Below, piece after piece: positions 16,644 through 25,204 of a DNA stretch of 37,965 bases. Location: contig JAHJOQ010000159.1 in assembly GCA_018820315.1 (NCBI GenBank), positions 1-37,965 on the forward strand, given 5' to 3'. Numbering within the stretch: the stretch's first letter is position 1; every line of letters begins with the position of its first letter. The DNA comes from Candidatus Zixiibacteriota bacterium. Its GTDB lineage: Bacteria; Zixibacteria; MSB-5A5; JAABVY01; JAHJOQ01. A program made the position numbers and the translations under genes. The notes under the pieces were generated by a model. That model ran no database searches. It was not told the DNA's origin and worked only from the letters and a program-made list of their open reading frames with translations.

Positions 16644-16790
16644 ATGTCTCAATTGAAATGTGAATCTCAACAGAACGAGTTCGAGTTGAAGTTTGAGGCT
16701 GTGAAAGACTATCTAAAGCAACAGATGGAGAATGAACTGAAATTCCTTATGCAGAAGGAGAGGATGGCGCACTCCCAGTCTGTTTTGCCA
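16644..16790 (+). pseudogene. Possible short gene cut by the IS remnant
   Basis: An ATG behind a weak AAGGATGGG opens a charged, helix-like sequence (SQLKCESQQNEFELKFEAVK ... NELKFLMQKERM) of about 45 residues. After that the frame continues only as antisense of the transposase remnant. It may be the stub of a coiled-coil gene interrupted by insertion, or a chance frame. Confidence 0.25.
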
Positions 16791-17260
16791 CACAGATTCT
16801 GCTGTCGCCTCATCTGCATGGTCTTCTGCTTGATTCTGTGTCTCTCTGCCAGGATCTGTCTGATCTTCCTGCATAGACATCAGCCGGTGTCAGATTGTTT
16901 AGTGATTCGTGGTATCTGTGGTTGTTGTACTACTCTACGAACTCTCCGATCTCCCGCTGAAGTTCACTTGGGAGGTAGTAGTTCTGGAGCTTGATAACGT
17001 TCTTCATGGAGTGGTGATACCGCTCGATTTTCCCCTGAGTCATCGGATGGATGATACGGTGCTCCCTTCGTATGCTCGATACCGTGCCTCTCAAGGTACT
17101 TCTTAAGCTCTCCTGATACATAACACGACCCGTTGTCTGATAGAAGCCTCGGCCTGTGTCTGATGTCCGACAATGGCTCGCAGCCGACGCCACTTAGATT
17201 CATGAAGGCCTGCTCCAGCCTGCAGATCAACCAAGCCTTCACCAGTTGCAACAACCTGAA
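16782..17260 (-). pseudogene. Decayed IS3-type transposase (integrase core remnant)
   Basis: On the minus strand the reading reassembles the DDE integrase C-terminal half: RHRPRLLSDNGSCYVSGEL, LERHGIEHTKGAPYHP, then after a frame shift MTQGKIERYHHSMKNVIKLQ and YYLPSELQREIGEFVE. A stop codon (TAG, at about 16928) and YNNHRYHESLNNLTPADVYA follow, and after a second shift QILAERHRIKQKTM. This matches the end of common IS3-family OrfB proteins. At least two frameshifts and one nonsense codon make it non-functional. The N-terminal half with the first catalytic Asp is missing. No convincing terminal inverted repeats are seen. Confidence 0.85.
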
Positions 17261-17321
17261 AGGGAACGCCGACACGAGACAGCTACCTACGGTGTCGGTA
17301 TCCTGCCTCGTCAGATTGCAG

Positions 17322-17344
17322 GGCAGGTTTCCAAGAAACCTGCC
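17322..17344. repeat. Perfect 10-bp hairpin
   Basis: GGCAGGTTTC, loop CAA, GAAACCTGCC. It is a perfect stem with a three-base loop. No T-run follows on either strand, so it is more like a REP unit than a terminator. It sits between the IS remnant and the secreted-protein gene. Confidence 0.7.
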
Positions 17345-17516
17345 TCTTGCTTAAGAGAAGGTATAAGTTCGGTGAAATCCTGGAGCGATTCAAGATAGCA
17401 ACTCTGAAGCTTCGAAGACTTCAGCCCAAGGCCGTATCGCCGCTGTGTTCGGACCGAGTCCAGGTAAACGCCACAAATGGTGGAAGTGGAGCATACCAGA
17501 AATACAATTCAAGCTG

Positions 17517-18260
17517 TCAATCGTCGTCTGGCCGTTGATACCAGACATTACCATCCCAGTTCTCGTTGCTTCTGACAACTGATTCTGCGAAGCGTGCCAT
17601 GGCGCCTGTGATATTCTCCGCGATTTCGCTAAGTTCGTCAGCCGCACCCATGCATTCTTCACGATAAACTGATCCACGAAAAGGTATACCATCCCTATTC
17701 CAGAGACAGATGTTTCCGTCCAATCCAATTTGGATTGAGAACGTGTAAGCGGGCGAGCAATCGGAAGCAATGATGCTGACGGCAATCCTGATTTGCGGAT
17801 CCCCGGAAGCTGATGGAGATTCTGGCATTTCTGCGCCAACTACCTTGACCCCACACTCTGCTAGACTGGATGCGACTATCGAAATCAATTGTGCGGTCGA
17901 AATGCTATCGCCTCTGTGATCGCGCAGTCGCCAACAATTGTTCGAAGCACAGATTGGCCATTTGACAAAGTCTGCGGCGTGCAGTCTAGTGTGCTGTGCG
18001 AGCTCAACAGTGTCCCTAACATCAATTCCCGGAGTCATTATTCTGAGTCTTACTGCGATTCCTACTTCGGTTAGCCCGTAAAGCGGTGCATCTTCAGGCA
18101 CTACAGCTGTCGATTCGTCCTCGCGGTTCCACACGTAAACAGTTCCCGCGAAATCTCCTTCATCAACCAATTCAGAAACGTAGGTCTCAGCCGTGGCAGG
18201 ACAAATTTCGGTTATAGTAAAGAGCGCCAGCAACAAATAACATCTCCCAATCTTGTTCAT
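17517..18260 (-). CDS. Hypothetical secreted protein
   Basis: 247 residues with a signal peptide (MNKIGRCYLLLALFTITEICPATA), so it is exported. Six cysteines in the mature part (CASNNCW, CGVK, SDCSP, ICLW, EECM) suggest disulfides. The sequence is a mix of short strands and ends with a helix (AADELSEIAENITGAMARFAESVVRS) and an acidic tail. I see no catalytic motif and do not know the family. A GAGAGGAGA ribosome binding site supports the ATG. A 333-base gap with a terminator-like hairpin lies upstream. Confidence 0.7.
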   Translation of the reverse strand: MNKIGRCYLLLALFTITEICPATAETYVSELVDEGDFAGTVYVWNREDESTAVVPEDAPLYGLTEVGIAVRLRIMTPGIDVRDTVELAQHTRLHAADFVKWPICASNNCWRLRDHRGDSISTAQLISIVASSLAECGVKVVGAEMPESPSASGDPQIRIAVSIIASDCSPAYTFSIQIGLDGNICLWNRDGIPFRGSVYREECMGAADELSEIAENITGAMARFAESVVRSNENWDGNVWYQRPDDD

Positions 18261-18516
18261 GGAGTGTCTCCTCTCATAATACCATTTGTCATTTAGTCAT
18301 CCTCCCTCGGGCAGAAGTGTGTCGGATTGTTGGCGTGCGCCGTCTCACGGCTGGCCTGCCGCAAATCTACCGAGGAATCAGAATTCGACAATTGTTCTTA
18401 CTGTGTCAGCATACAATATAGTACGATCTAGTAGTTACGTCAACAGCACACCAATTTCAGAAGTTACGGGATTACTTCTGTTTCTCGGCATTAATGCCAC
18501 TGACTACAGACAAGCA

Positions 18517-18543
18517 AAGGCACGAGCATATCGCTCGTGCCTT
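18517..18543 (-). terminator. Hairpin terminator after the dockerin-repeat gene
   Basis: AAGGCACGAGC, loop ATATC, GCTCGTGCCTT: a perfect 11-bp stem. It lies 51 bases past the stop of the minus-strand gene at 18594 and reads into TTTGCTTG on that strand. The rest of the 18261-18593 gap shows nothing I can name. Confidence 0.7.
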
Positions 18544-18593
18544 ATTCATTGTCGGGTGTCAGGACCACAAGGGTCATGACCTGCAATCTCTCA

Positions 18594-20411
18594 TCAATGC
18601 CCGTTAGGGCAGGGCTGTGGCCCACCTACAAAGATGTATTGAACCAGATACGTAATATCGTCGATATCGACCACATCGGAACAGTTCGCATCACCGAGCT
18701 CCAGCGGTCGAGGTGTCGCGCCGCCGGAGAAGACGTATGCCACAAGGAACACTATGTCGTCTATATCTACAAACCCGCTGCCGTCGGCATCGCCCGATAC
18801 GTGACCGAAGAATGTAAGCTCACCGCTAAATACGCAGCGAACGCCGTTGTAATTGCAGGAGACCATAAACGGGTGAATGCTGAGATCCCACACCGGAGCA
18901 TAACCATAGATGAAGTTCTTGATCGGGAAGTATGCCTCGATCACCGGTCCGACGAACTCGACATGCGAGTAGATCATCTCAACAGTCTCCGGAACAATCG
19001 AGTCGTTGATTCGAACCGATCCTGGATCGATGTCGTAGAGCGTATTTGGTCCGACCATGTTGCCGAAGTAGACTGTCGCATATCTAGGATCGACAGCGTA
19101 GACGTAATACGTGTGTACTTTGTTTGGATCAATGACAGCCTTCATTGCGGTGCCATCGAGCGTGTTCTTCAGTGCATTTACCGAAAGAAGCGGATCTCCC
19201 CCAAAACTGACGCCGAGTTTCAATACGACCTGCTGACTGTCACCGGAAGCGAACGTCAGTGGTCCCATAGCCATCATGAACCGGCTGTCATTCTGCATCA
19301 CATCCACCCAGCCAGTGCCGGCTACCGGATCACCGGAATACATGAAGGATGTCGGTTGAGAGGTCACAGGATTGATGATCTGACCGCCTATCTGATTCAG
19401 TCCCCTCATGTAGTTGTATGTTTCCTCGGGACTGTTCGGATCAGTTCCGTTAATGTATTCGACATAGGCCGTCATCGGCAGGTTTCTGTAATCCGGCATC
19501 GGCTTGCTGTCGAATACCGCAGTGTCACCGGGTGACGGCTCTACAGGTCCCGAGAGCAGCATCCCGCCCCATGCGGGAGGAATAGCCCCGTAATGATCGT
19601 CATATCCAGAATTGTATGCGAAGAATGCGTTACGCACCGTGTCACACCCGACAAGGTCATCCGGGGCGAAGCCGATATCAGGATCTGCCCAGAAACAGAT
19701 ATAGAAGCTGTCGATGTCGTCAAGCCCCTTGTTGTAAAGCTTGTATCTCACAAACAGGACATCTTCTTCACCAGCCATATCGGAACCCCAGACGGTCATC
19801 TGAACTTCGACACCAAGCGGATCAGTGCTGCCGGGACGGGCAACATGAGCCATCGGATCAGCATCATTGAACACCGCCCATAGTGTCTGCCTGCCCATCA
19901 GAAGAGGTTTGCCGAATTCATCGGAAGGAGCGCCCTGAGCAACCGGCCATTCGTCATAATCGGCATCGCCGGGACCGGACATGCCATCGATCCTGTAAAC
20001 TCTGAACGATGGATCATCAGGCATCGGTCCGCCGCCATCCATCGGCCCCGGAACGTACTCAGCATCATACTCCGCGGTAGCAAGCCGTATGTCACTGCCA
20101 ACCATGCCACCCATCCAGAGACCTGCAGCCCAGACCACAGTCAAACTCCCGGGATCGCCGGGATCACCGGAGTAGGGATAGAAGAACCCCGGACCGACTC
20201 CACCTGAAAACACTCCCGCTGCATCAAACGCTATATTTCCGTCGTTATAGGCCAGCATTAGGATGTTGTTCTTATCGTAGAACGTCTCCTGATCTACAGT
20301 TCTGCTGCCACCCGATGGATTCGGTGGCATATCTGCTGGTGGCATAGCCATAGTCTGCGCGGATGGTAGTATTATGATCATCGCCAGTGCAATTAGTGTA
20401 CTCCGGATCAT
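18594..20411 (-). CDS. Secreted protein with C-terminal dockerin-like repeats
   Basis: 605 residues. A signal peptide (MIRSTLIALAMIIILPSAQTMA) is followed by a large beta-rich region with many Gly, Pro and Asp residues. The C-terminal 67 residues carry two calcium-binding repeats: GDADGSGFVDIDDIVFLVAYVF (from 540) and GDANCSDVVDIDDITYLVQY (from 573). These match type I dockerin loops. In cellulosomes such domains dock to cohesins. In Zixibacteria-like genomes they decorate many secreted proteins without a known cohesin, and none is seen here. The middle part (GGGPMPDDPSFRVYRIDG ... LWMGGMVGSDIRLATAEYD) resembles proteins of that lineage that end up outside the cell. A GGGAGAA site precedes the ATG. 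The exact function is unknown. Confidence 0.85.
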   Translation of the reverse strand: MIRSTLIALAMIIILPSAQTMAMPPADMPPNPSGGSRTVDQETFYDKNNILMLAYNDGNIAFDAAGVFSGGVGPGFFYPYSGDPGDPGSLTVVWAAGLWMGGMVGSDIRLATAEYDAEYVPGPMDGGGPMPDDPSFRVYRIDGMSGPGDADYDEWPVAQGAPSDEFGKPLLMGRQTLWAVFNDADPMAHVARPGSTDPLGVEVQMTVWGSDMAGEEDVLFVRYKLYNKGLDDIDSFYICFWADPDIGFAPDDLVGCDTVRNAFFAYNSGYDDHYGAIPPAWGGMLLSGPVEPSPGDTAVFDSKPMPDYRNLPMTAYVEYINGTDPNSPEETYNYMRGLNQIGGQIINPVTSQPTSFMYSGDPVAGTGWVDVMQNDSRFMMAMGPLTFASGDSQQVVLKLGVSFGGDPLLSVNALKNTLDGTAMKAVIDPNKVHTYYVYAVDPRYATVYFGNMVGPNTLYDIDPGSVRINDSIVPETVEMIYSHVEFVGPVIEAYFPIKNFIYGYAPVWDLSIHPFMVSCNYNGVRCVFSGELTFFGHVSGDADGSGFVDIDDIVFLVAYVFSGGATPRPLELGDANCSDVVDIDDITYLVQYIFVGGPQPCPNGH

Positions 20412-20732
20412 GACTTTCTCCCTTAAAATTTACCCTCTGTGAGATCGACAACATATTTGTATAGAATTCATTTATCACACCAACTCAGGAAATCGCTGCA
20501 AGCCTGCGAGGCAGACCCCTACAAATTGATGATTGCCGGATCGATAGTCGATGAGTACTCTGCTTTTGTTTAATATAGCAAGTCAGATCGTATTGTCAAG
20601 TATCAAAAGGGCGAAAACGACCAGAATATCTTACGTCATAATAAGTTGTGTGGCAGCCCGCGACCGCGCACGTAAAGAAAACCGGCTGACATTGCGTCAA
20701 CCGGTTCCTAATTCAGCAAATTGATCGAATAG
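20412..20732. other. Intergenic gap holding a terminator, no gene
   Basis: Between the divergently ordered ends of the dockerin-repeat gene and the M16 operon there is no supported coding frame. The only clear structure is the hairpin at 20680-20706. The promoter of the dockerin-repeat gene should lie in 20412-20600, which is AT-rich, but I could not place it confidently. Confidence 0.5.
20680..20706 (-). terminator. Rho-independent terminator of the M16 operon
   Basis: On the minus strand AACCGGTTGAC, loop GCAAT, GTCAGCCGGTT, followed by TTCTTT. The stem is 11 bp with one G-T pair. It lies 27 bases past the stop of the gene ending at 20733. Confidence 0.85.
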
Positions 20733-22193
20733 CTATTCGACGTGAGGTTCTTTCAATTCAAGCATCGTAATAGTACCGAACTCATCGAGCGGCGATTCGA
20801 AACCTTCAGAATTGCCCACCACGAGGAATGTCATCTTTTTGGGATCAAGGTACTTTTTCGCAGCAGCAAGCACATCCTGCTTCGTCACGCTCCGCACGTT
20901 ATTAAGATATGTGTCGTAGTAATCGCGCGGCATGCCGTCGAATTCGAGATTCATCAACTGAGCTACAATGCTCGACGGATCGGTGAAATTGAAGACAAAA
21001 CTGTTGATATATGAGTCCTTCGCAGAGTTCAACTCAAAATCGGTGACTTCCGCCTCCTTCATGGAGTTGATCTGCCTGACCATCTCGCTGACAGCCTTGT
21101 AAGTCGTCTCTGTCTTCGTCTGGCAGTATGCGTAGAAGCTGCCAAGATCCGTACTGCCGGTCGAGAATCTCGATCCGACCGAGTATGCCAATCCCATATT
21201 CGACCGGACTTCGGTGGTCATTCTAGAAGTAAATGAACCTCCGCCGAGAATGTAGTTCATAATCGAGATGGCGAATCTGTCCGGACTGTACTGATTCACT
21301 CCGAGCTGTCCAAAGCGTATGTTAGACTGGGTCAGATCCTTGTCAATCAGATAAACACCCGGCTTAGGTGCGGGATTGACCTTCTTCTTTTTGGAGAGGT
21401 CAATTTCAGCCGATTTCCAGCTCTCAAAAGTGCTGGCGACTTTGGCCTTGATTTCATCAATGCTGAAATCTCCCGTAATACCGAGCCAGACATTATTCGG
21501 AACGTAGTATTTCTTGTGGAACGCCAGCATGTCTTCACGAGTGACGTCTCTTACATGCTCCCATTCGAGAATGCTGCCGTATGGATGGTCAGCATAGATC
21601 AGGTGATTGAATTCCCTCCCGCAGATGCTACCGGGTGAATCGTTCCGTCGCCTGATACTCTCTTTCATCTTGTCCTTCTGCAGATCGATCCTTTCCTGAT
21701 TGAATGCCGGATTCATCAGCACATCGGCAAACAGCTCAAGTCCCCTGTCGACATCCTTCGACATGCAATTCAGCCTCGCACTCCCTGACTCATTGTCAAT
21801 GCTTGTCTCGACCGACGCTGCAAGATATTCGAGTTCTTCATTCAGCTTGTCGGGATCGAGCGTTGTAGTTCCGCCAGTCCTCATGACTGTCCCTACGAGA
21901 TCGATGAGTCCCATTCTGTCTTCCGGCATGTAAATCTCACCGGTTCTGATTAGTGACCGGATATTGAATACAGGCAGCCGGTGATCTTCCATCATGAAGA
22001 GGACCATGCCGTTGGGCAGAGTGTCTACCACAACGTCGACGCCCAGCTTAGGAATATTCCAGGAGATATCGCTGAATTCCAGCTGATCAATCAGTTTAGA
22101 CCCCTCGGACCTCGTACTCTGCGCGTAGAGTGGGAGGCTCAATGAGAGGACTACAAAGGCTGCCACAATCGCATATAGGTGTCTGCTTCTCAT
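20733..22193 (-). CDS. Secreted M16-fold subunit without a zinc site
   Basis: 486 residues with a signal peptide (MRSRHLYAIVAAFVVLSLSLPLYAQ). The M16 fold is plain (LPNGMVLFMMEDHRLPVFNI, NNVWLGITGDFSIDEIKAKV, VRSNMGLAYSVGSRFSTG). The inverted zinc motif HxxEH is replaced: the expected GLxHFLEHMLFKGT stretch reads GLIDLVGTVMRTGGT, with D98, G101 and T102 in the metal positions. This is the non-catalytic partner role seen in two-subunit M16 enzymes, as in mitochondrial processing peptidase alpha. Its ATG overlaps the stop of the catalytic gene by 4 bases (ATGA) and has a GGAGG ahead, so the two are co-translated and probably form a heterodimer in the periplasm. Confidence 0.92.
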   Translation of the reverse strand: MRSRHLYAIVAAFVVLSLSLPLYAQSTRSEGSKLIDQLEFSDISWNIPKLGVDVVVDTLPNGMVLFMMEDHRLPVFNIRSLIRTGEIYMPEDRMGLIDLVGTVMRTGGTTTLDPDKLNEELEYLAASVETSIDNESGSARLNCMSKDVDRGLELFADVLMNPAFNQERIDLQKDKMKESIRRRNDSPGSICGREFNHLIYADHPYGSILEWEHVRDVTREDMLAFHKKYYVPNNVWLGITGDFSIDEIKAKVASTFESWKSAEIDLSKKKKVNPAPKPGVYLIDKDLTQSNIRFGQLGVNQYSPDRFAISIMNYILGGGSFTSRMTTEVRSNMGLAYSVGSRFSTGSTDLGSFYAYCQTKTETTYKAVSEMVRQINSMKEAEVTDFELNSAKDSYINSFVFNFTDPSSIVAQLMNLEFDGMPRDYYDTYLNNVRSVTKQDVLAAAKKYLDPKKMTFLVVGNSEGFESPLDEFGTITMLELKEPHVE

Positions 22194-23752
22194 TGTCCAC
22201 CTCCTTCATGTCGAGCGCCCCGGGGTCTGCCACTCATTGGCTCTTCCGTATCTTTCGATTCCGTCTTGACAAGGGTAACGACTGTTCGTTCATCCGGAGA
22301 GAAATACTCGTTTGCCACGCGCATGATGTCTGCCGCGGTCACCTTCTTCATATTCTCATACGATGTTAGCATATACTTCCAGTCACCAGTCATAGCATAG
22401 TAGTGGGCGAGACGCCATCCCATACCGAGATTCGAATCCATACCACGGATGAAGTCGGCATCGAGCTGATTGCGTATTTTCTGCAACTCCCATTCGGAGA
22501 CTGGTTCGATCTTGAGCTTGTCGATCTCGTCATATATCGCCTGTTCCGCCTCTGCGCACGTATGCGGCTGAAGCGGTGTTGCGTACGCTGCGATAAGATC
22601 GGTGTACCGCGACGAAGACGAATAGATACTCGCCCGTGTGGCAAGCTTCTGCTCCTCGACAATCGACTTGTTGAATCTGCTCGTTCTGCCCTGAGACAGT
22701 ATCGAGGTCAGTACGTCGAGTGCCGCGTTATCAGGATGCCCTATCGGCGGACAATGCCACCCGATATTGATAGAGGGGCTTGCGTCAAATTCGACAATCA
22801 CGCGGCGCTCACCTTTCTGTTCCGGCTCGATCGTAGTGATGATCGGCGGCTCGGGTCCGCGAGGAATCTTCCCGAAATACTTTTCGCAGACCGCAAAGAC
22901 CTCATTCGCGTCGACATCGCCAACGACGGACGCTACGAGATTGTTGGGAGAGTAGTAAGTGTGGAAATAGTCCTTGAGGAGATCATGATCCCATGTTTCG
23001 ATATCAGAGGCCCATCCTACAACCGGATGACTGTATCCGGATGCGGTGAACGCAGCCGCACCCATTGCTTCGTCCATTTTGCCGCGAGGCTGGGTGTCGG
23101 TGCGAAGGCGGCGTTCCTCATAAACAACATCCCGCTCAGAATAGAATTCGCGAAAAACCGTGCTCCCGAAACGGTCGCTCTCCAGCAGCGCCCAGAGTTC
23201 CAGCCGGTTCGACGGTAGCGAAACATAAAACTGTGTTCCATCCTGGCCGGTCGACGCATTCAACCTTGATCCGCCGTTCTTCACGTAGGTCTCCCACATC
23301 TCATCTTTGATTATGTACTTAGCTTGCTCCATCTGAATATCTTCGATTTCCTTCCGGTACTTCTGATAGAGCGTCGAATCGAGTGGGAGCAATGGATTAT
23401 GAATCCTGCCCCACTCCGCACGCAATAGCTCTCCGATCGAATCGATTTTGGCCATCAGCGGTCTTTCGGCTTCATAGTCTGACGTTCCGAATGTCTTTGT
23501 CCCCTTGAAAAGCATATGCTCGAGGAAATGCGACAGACCAGTCTGGCCAGCTTTCTCATCAACCGCTCCGACCCGAGCACGGATCATCGCCGAGAATACC
23601 GGCGCATCGTGATTCTCCAAAACGAGAATCTTCATTCCGTTGGAAAGTGTTGTTTCCTTGACGTCGATGTTGATATCCGATGCCACCGCAACGGAAAAGG
23701 ACATCAGCGCAAGGAGTGATGCCGCAAGAAGCAAGGTTTTGGCTTGTGCCAT
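22190..23752 (-). CDS. Secreted catalytic M16 zinc metallopeptidase
   Basis: 520 residues. A signal peptide (AKTLLLAASLLALMSFSVAVAS) leads to an M16 domain with the inverted zinc site HFLEH at 75-79 and a third ligand Glu in VVYEERRL (about 212-213). The distance between them is about 133 residues instead of the usual ~76. A charged, helical insert of about 57 residues (around 98-155) explains this. The substrate-binding arm and C-terminal M16 domain (PSINIGWHCPPIGHPDNAALDVL) are present. The start is the ATG at 23752, behind GAGGAG; an earlier ATG at 23818 would add a Cys/His-rich leader before the signal peptide. It is the first gene of a two-gene operon with its zinc-free partner. It probably degrades peptides in the periplasm. 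Confidence 0.93.
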   Translation of the reverse strand: MAQAKTLLLAASLLALMSFSVAVASDINIDVKETTLSNGMKILVLENHDAPVFSAMIRARVGAVDEKAGQTGLSHFLEHMLFKGTKTFGTSDYEAERPLMAKIDSIGELLRAEWGRIHNPLLPLDSTLYQKYRKEIEDIQMEQAKYIIKDEMWETYVKNGGSRLNASTGQDGTQFYVSLPSNRLELWALLESDRFGSTVFREFYSERDVVYEERRLRTDTQPRGKMDEAMGAAAFTASGYSHPVVGWASDIETWDHDLLKDYFHTYYSPNNLVASVVGDVDANEVFAVCEKYFGKIPRGPEPPIITTIEPEQKGERRVIVEFDASPSINIGWHCPPIGHPDNAALDVLTSILSQGRTSRFNKSIVEEQKLATRASIYSSSSRYTDLIAAYATPLQPHTCAEAEQAIYDEIDKLKIEPVSEWELQKIRNQLDADFIRGMDSNLGMGWRLAHYYAMTGDWKYMLTSYENMKKVTAADIMRVANEYFSPDERTVVTLVKTESKDTEEPMSGRPRGARHEGGGQ

Positions 23753-23863
23753 AACTCCTCCACAAATAATGCAACTGTGATTATGTCCACGCCTTGTAAC
23801 TGTAACTTCGATAAGCACATTAAGTTTCGAATATAAGCAAAAGCTGAGTCCGCCGCAAGTCGG

Positions 23864-23889
23864 CTGGTGACAAATGCTGGTGACAAATG
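23864..23889. repeat. 13-base tandem direct repeat
   Basis: CTGGTGACAAATG occurs twice in a row with no spacer, in the gap between the M16 operon start and the OsmC-like gene. Related CAAGCAGC and CAAGCATC words follow. It could be part of a control region or simple slippage. Confidence 0.5.
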
Positions 23890-24048
23890 CAAGCAGCTAA
23901 CGTAGACCAGCAAGCATCGCCAAATCATGCAAGCAGCATTGCCGATTTATTCGCTCTTGACTGGAGCGCGTTGTTTCTTACATTCGTGCTGGAGAACTGC
24001 AGCACAAACAAGGCAGATTTGCTCTTGGTCAAATAGAGAGGTTCGAAC

Positions 24049-24465
24049 ATGTACGAAGTCAACATCAAATGGGTCGGGAAACAGCAATATGTAGCCGAAG
24101 GGCATGAAGGCCGCCACGCCATAGTGCTCGATATTGCCGAGAAAAACGGTGGAACAGATACCGGCTTGCACGCCACAGAACTGCTCCTGATTGCTGTCGG
24201 CAAATGCTCTGCAGTCGATGTTGTCAGGATAATGCAGAAAAAGCGGACAGATCTTCGCAGCCTCAATGTCACCGTGACGGGCGAGATATCCGCAGACTAT
24301 CCGAAGTACTTCGAAAAAATCCATATCAAGTACGTTGCGTCCGGTGATGGCGTGACTGTCGAGAAAATCGAGCAGGCAGTGCAACTCTCGCATAAGAAGT
24401 ACTGCACAGTTGCTAACTCGCTCACGGACAGATGCAAAATCACAACGTCTGTCGAGGTGGTTTGA
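24049..24465 (+). CDS. OsmC/Ohr-family thiol peroxidase-like protein
   Basis: 138 residues, cytoplasmic. OsmC-fold proteins reduce organic hydroperoxides using two cysteines. The first is in LLLIAVGKCSAVDVV (Cys53), the second in HKKYCTVANSL (Cys119), the two conserved family positions. The length is short and complete, of the YhfA-like subgroup, whose members may act on other thiol substrates. An AGAGG site lies upstream of the ATG. A terminator hairpin follows at 24582. Confidence 0.92.
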   Translation: MYEVNIKWVGKQQYVAEGHEGRHAIVLDIAEKNGGTDTGLHATELLLIAVGKCSAVDVVRIMQKKRTDLRSLNVTVTGEISADYPKYFEKIHIKYVASGDGVTVEKIEQAVQLSHKKYCTVANSLTDRCKITTSVEVV

Positions 24466-24488
24466 TATCTCCGGTATACATGGAATAA

Positions 24489-24512
24489 GCCCTCGGCCAT
24501 GTGAACGAGGGC
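24489..24512. repeat. Hairpin after the OsmC-like gene
   Basis: GCCCTCG, ten-base loop, CGAGGGC. It is the first of four consecutive hairpins in 24489-24656; others are CGGGAG/CTCCCG (24541-24556) and GATTCCC/GGGAATC (24627-24656). No T-run follows this one. Confidence 0.5.
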
Positions 24513-24581
24513 ACGGACACATTGCAGGAGAAGTCTTCGGCGGGAGCAAACTCCCGACGAGATGACTCGCCAGACATAATT

Positions 24582-24607
24582 GCCGTCAGGAATGGGTTCC
24601 TGACGGC
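24582..24607 (+). terminator. Rho-independent terminator for the OsmC-like gene
   Basis: GCCGTCAGGAA, loop TGGG, TTCCTGACGGC, then GTATTTCTTT on the plus strand. It is a perfect 11-bp stem, placed between convergent genes, and could also serve the minus-strand gene ending at 24710. Confidence 0.75.
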
Positions 24608-24709
24608 GTATTTCTTTGCGCGGTGAGATTCCCTCCGAATAGCGCGGGCGGGAATCCCTTTCTGCCCGAATTCACAAGCCAATCCTCACCGAATGGGCGG
24701 GCCGACTAT

Positions 24710-25204
24710 CTACTTCTTCTCCATCTTCGTCTCTTCGGCAGCTTCGAACTTGGCCATTTCATCATTGGTGCGCTTCGCCCAGGCCTGGATCTCAGCTACT
24801 ACCGCCGGATCATCCGATGTCATCATGTGGACATCACCATGCTTCGTCTGCACCATCTCGGCCTTCAGCCCCTTGGCGAAGCAGGTTCCCATGGCGGTAC
24901 ACATCTGGCAGAGTTCCACCTTTTCGCCCGTCTCGAATTTCTTACCAACCTCACCCATCTTGGCGCGTGCCATCTCGTATTGCGGCATGAAAGCGGGATC
25001 GACGGTGGTGATCGAAATGACCCCGTTGGAGATATTATGATGTTCCCAGGTCGTGTGCTCCAGCAGCCCGGGCTGCTCCATCAGAGGTCTGCACATATCG
25101 CATTTCTGCATGTCCATCCATGGAGCATCCTCTGCAACACCGGCAGCCGCAAACAGCAGCGCCAGCCCCAAAGCTACCAATGCACTCAAATGAAGATTCT
25201 TCAT
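24710..25204 (-). CDS. Secreted CxxC protein, possible metal-binding
   Basis: 164 residues with a signal peptide (MKNLHLSALVALGLALLFAAAGVA). The mature part has CDMC (35, 38), a His-rich TTWEHH stretch (51-56), CQMC (99, 102) with another Cys at 108, and Met-rich segments (PQYEMARAKM, VHMMTS). The repeated C-x-M-C motif and Met/His content fit binding of copper, zinc or heme (inference); I know no characterised family. The C-terminus is a charged helix ending KMEKK. A GAGGAGAGCAGA site supports the ATG. Confidence 0.75.
   Translation of the reverse strand: MKNLHLSALVALGLALLFAAAGVAEDAPWMDMQKCDMCRPLMEQPGLLEHTTWEHHNISNGVISITTVDPAFMPQYEMARAKMGEVGKKFETGEKVELCQMCTAMGTCFAKGLKAEMVQTKHGDVHMMTSDDPAVVAEIQAWAKRTNDEMAKFEAAEETKMEKK

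Noticed and set aside
18537-19535. 332-codon open frame on the plus strand
   Set aside because: It is antisense to the dockerin-repeat gene, which has a signal peptide, ribosome binding site and domain signatures. The frame has none and is rich in unusual Arg, His and Cys.
22403-23218. 271-codon open frame on the plus strand
   Set aside because: It is antisense to the catalytic M16 gene, with no motif or start site; it follows from the codon pattern of the real gene.
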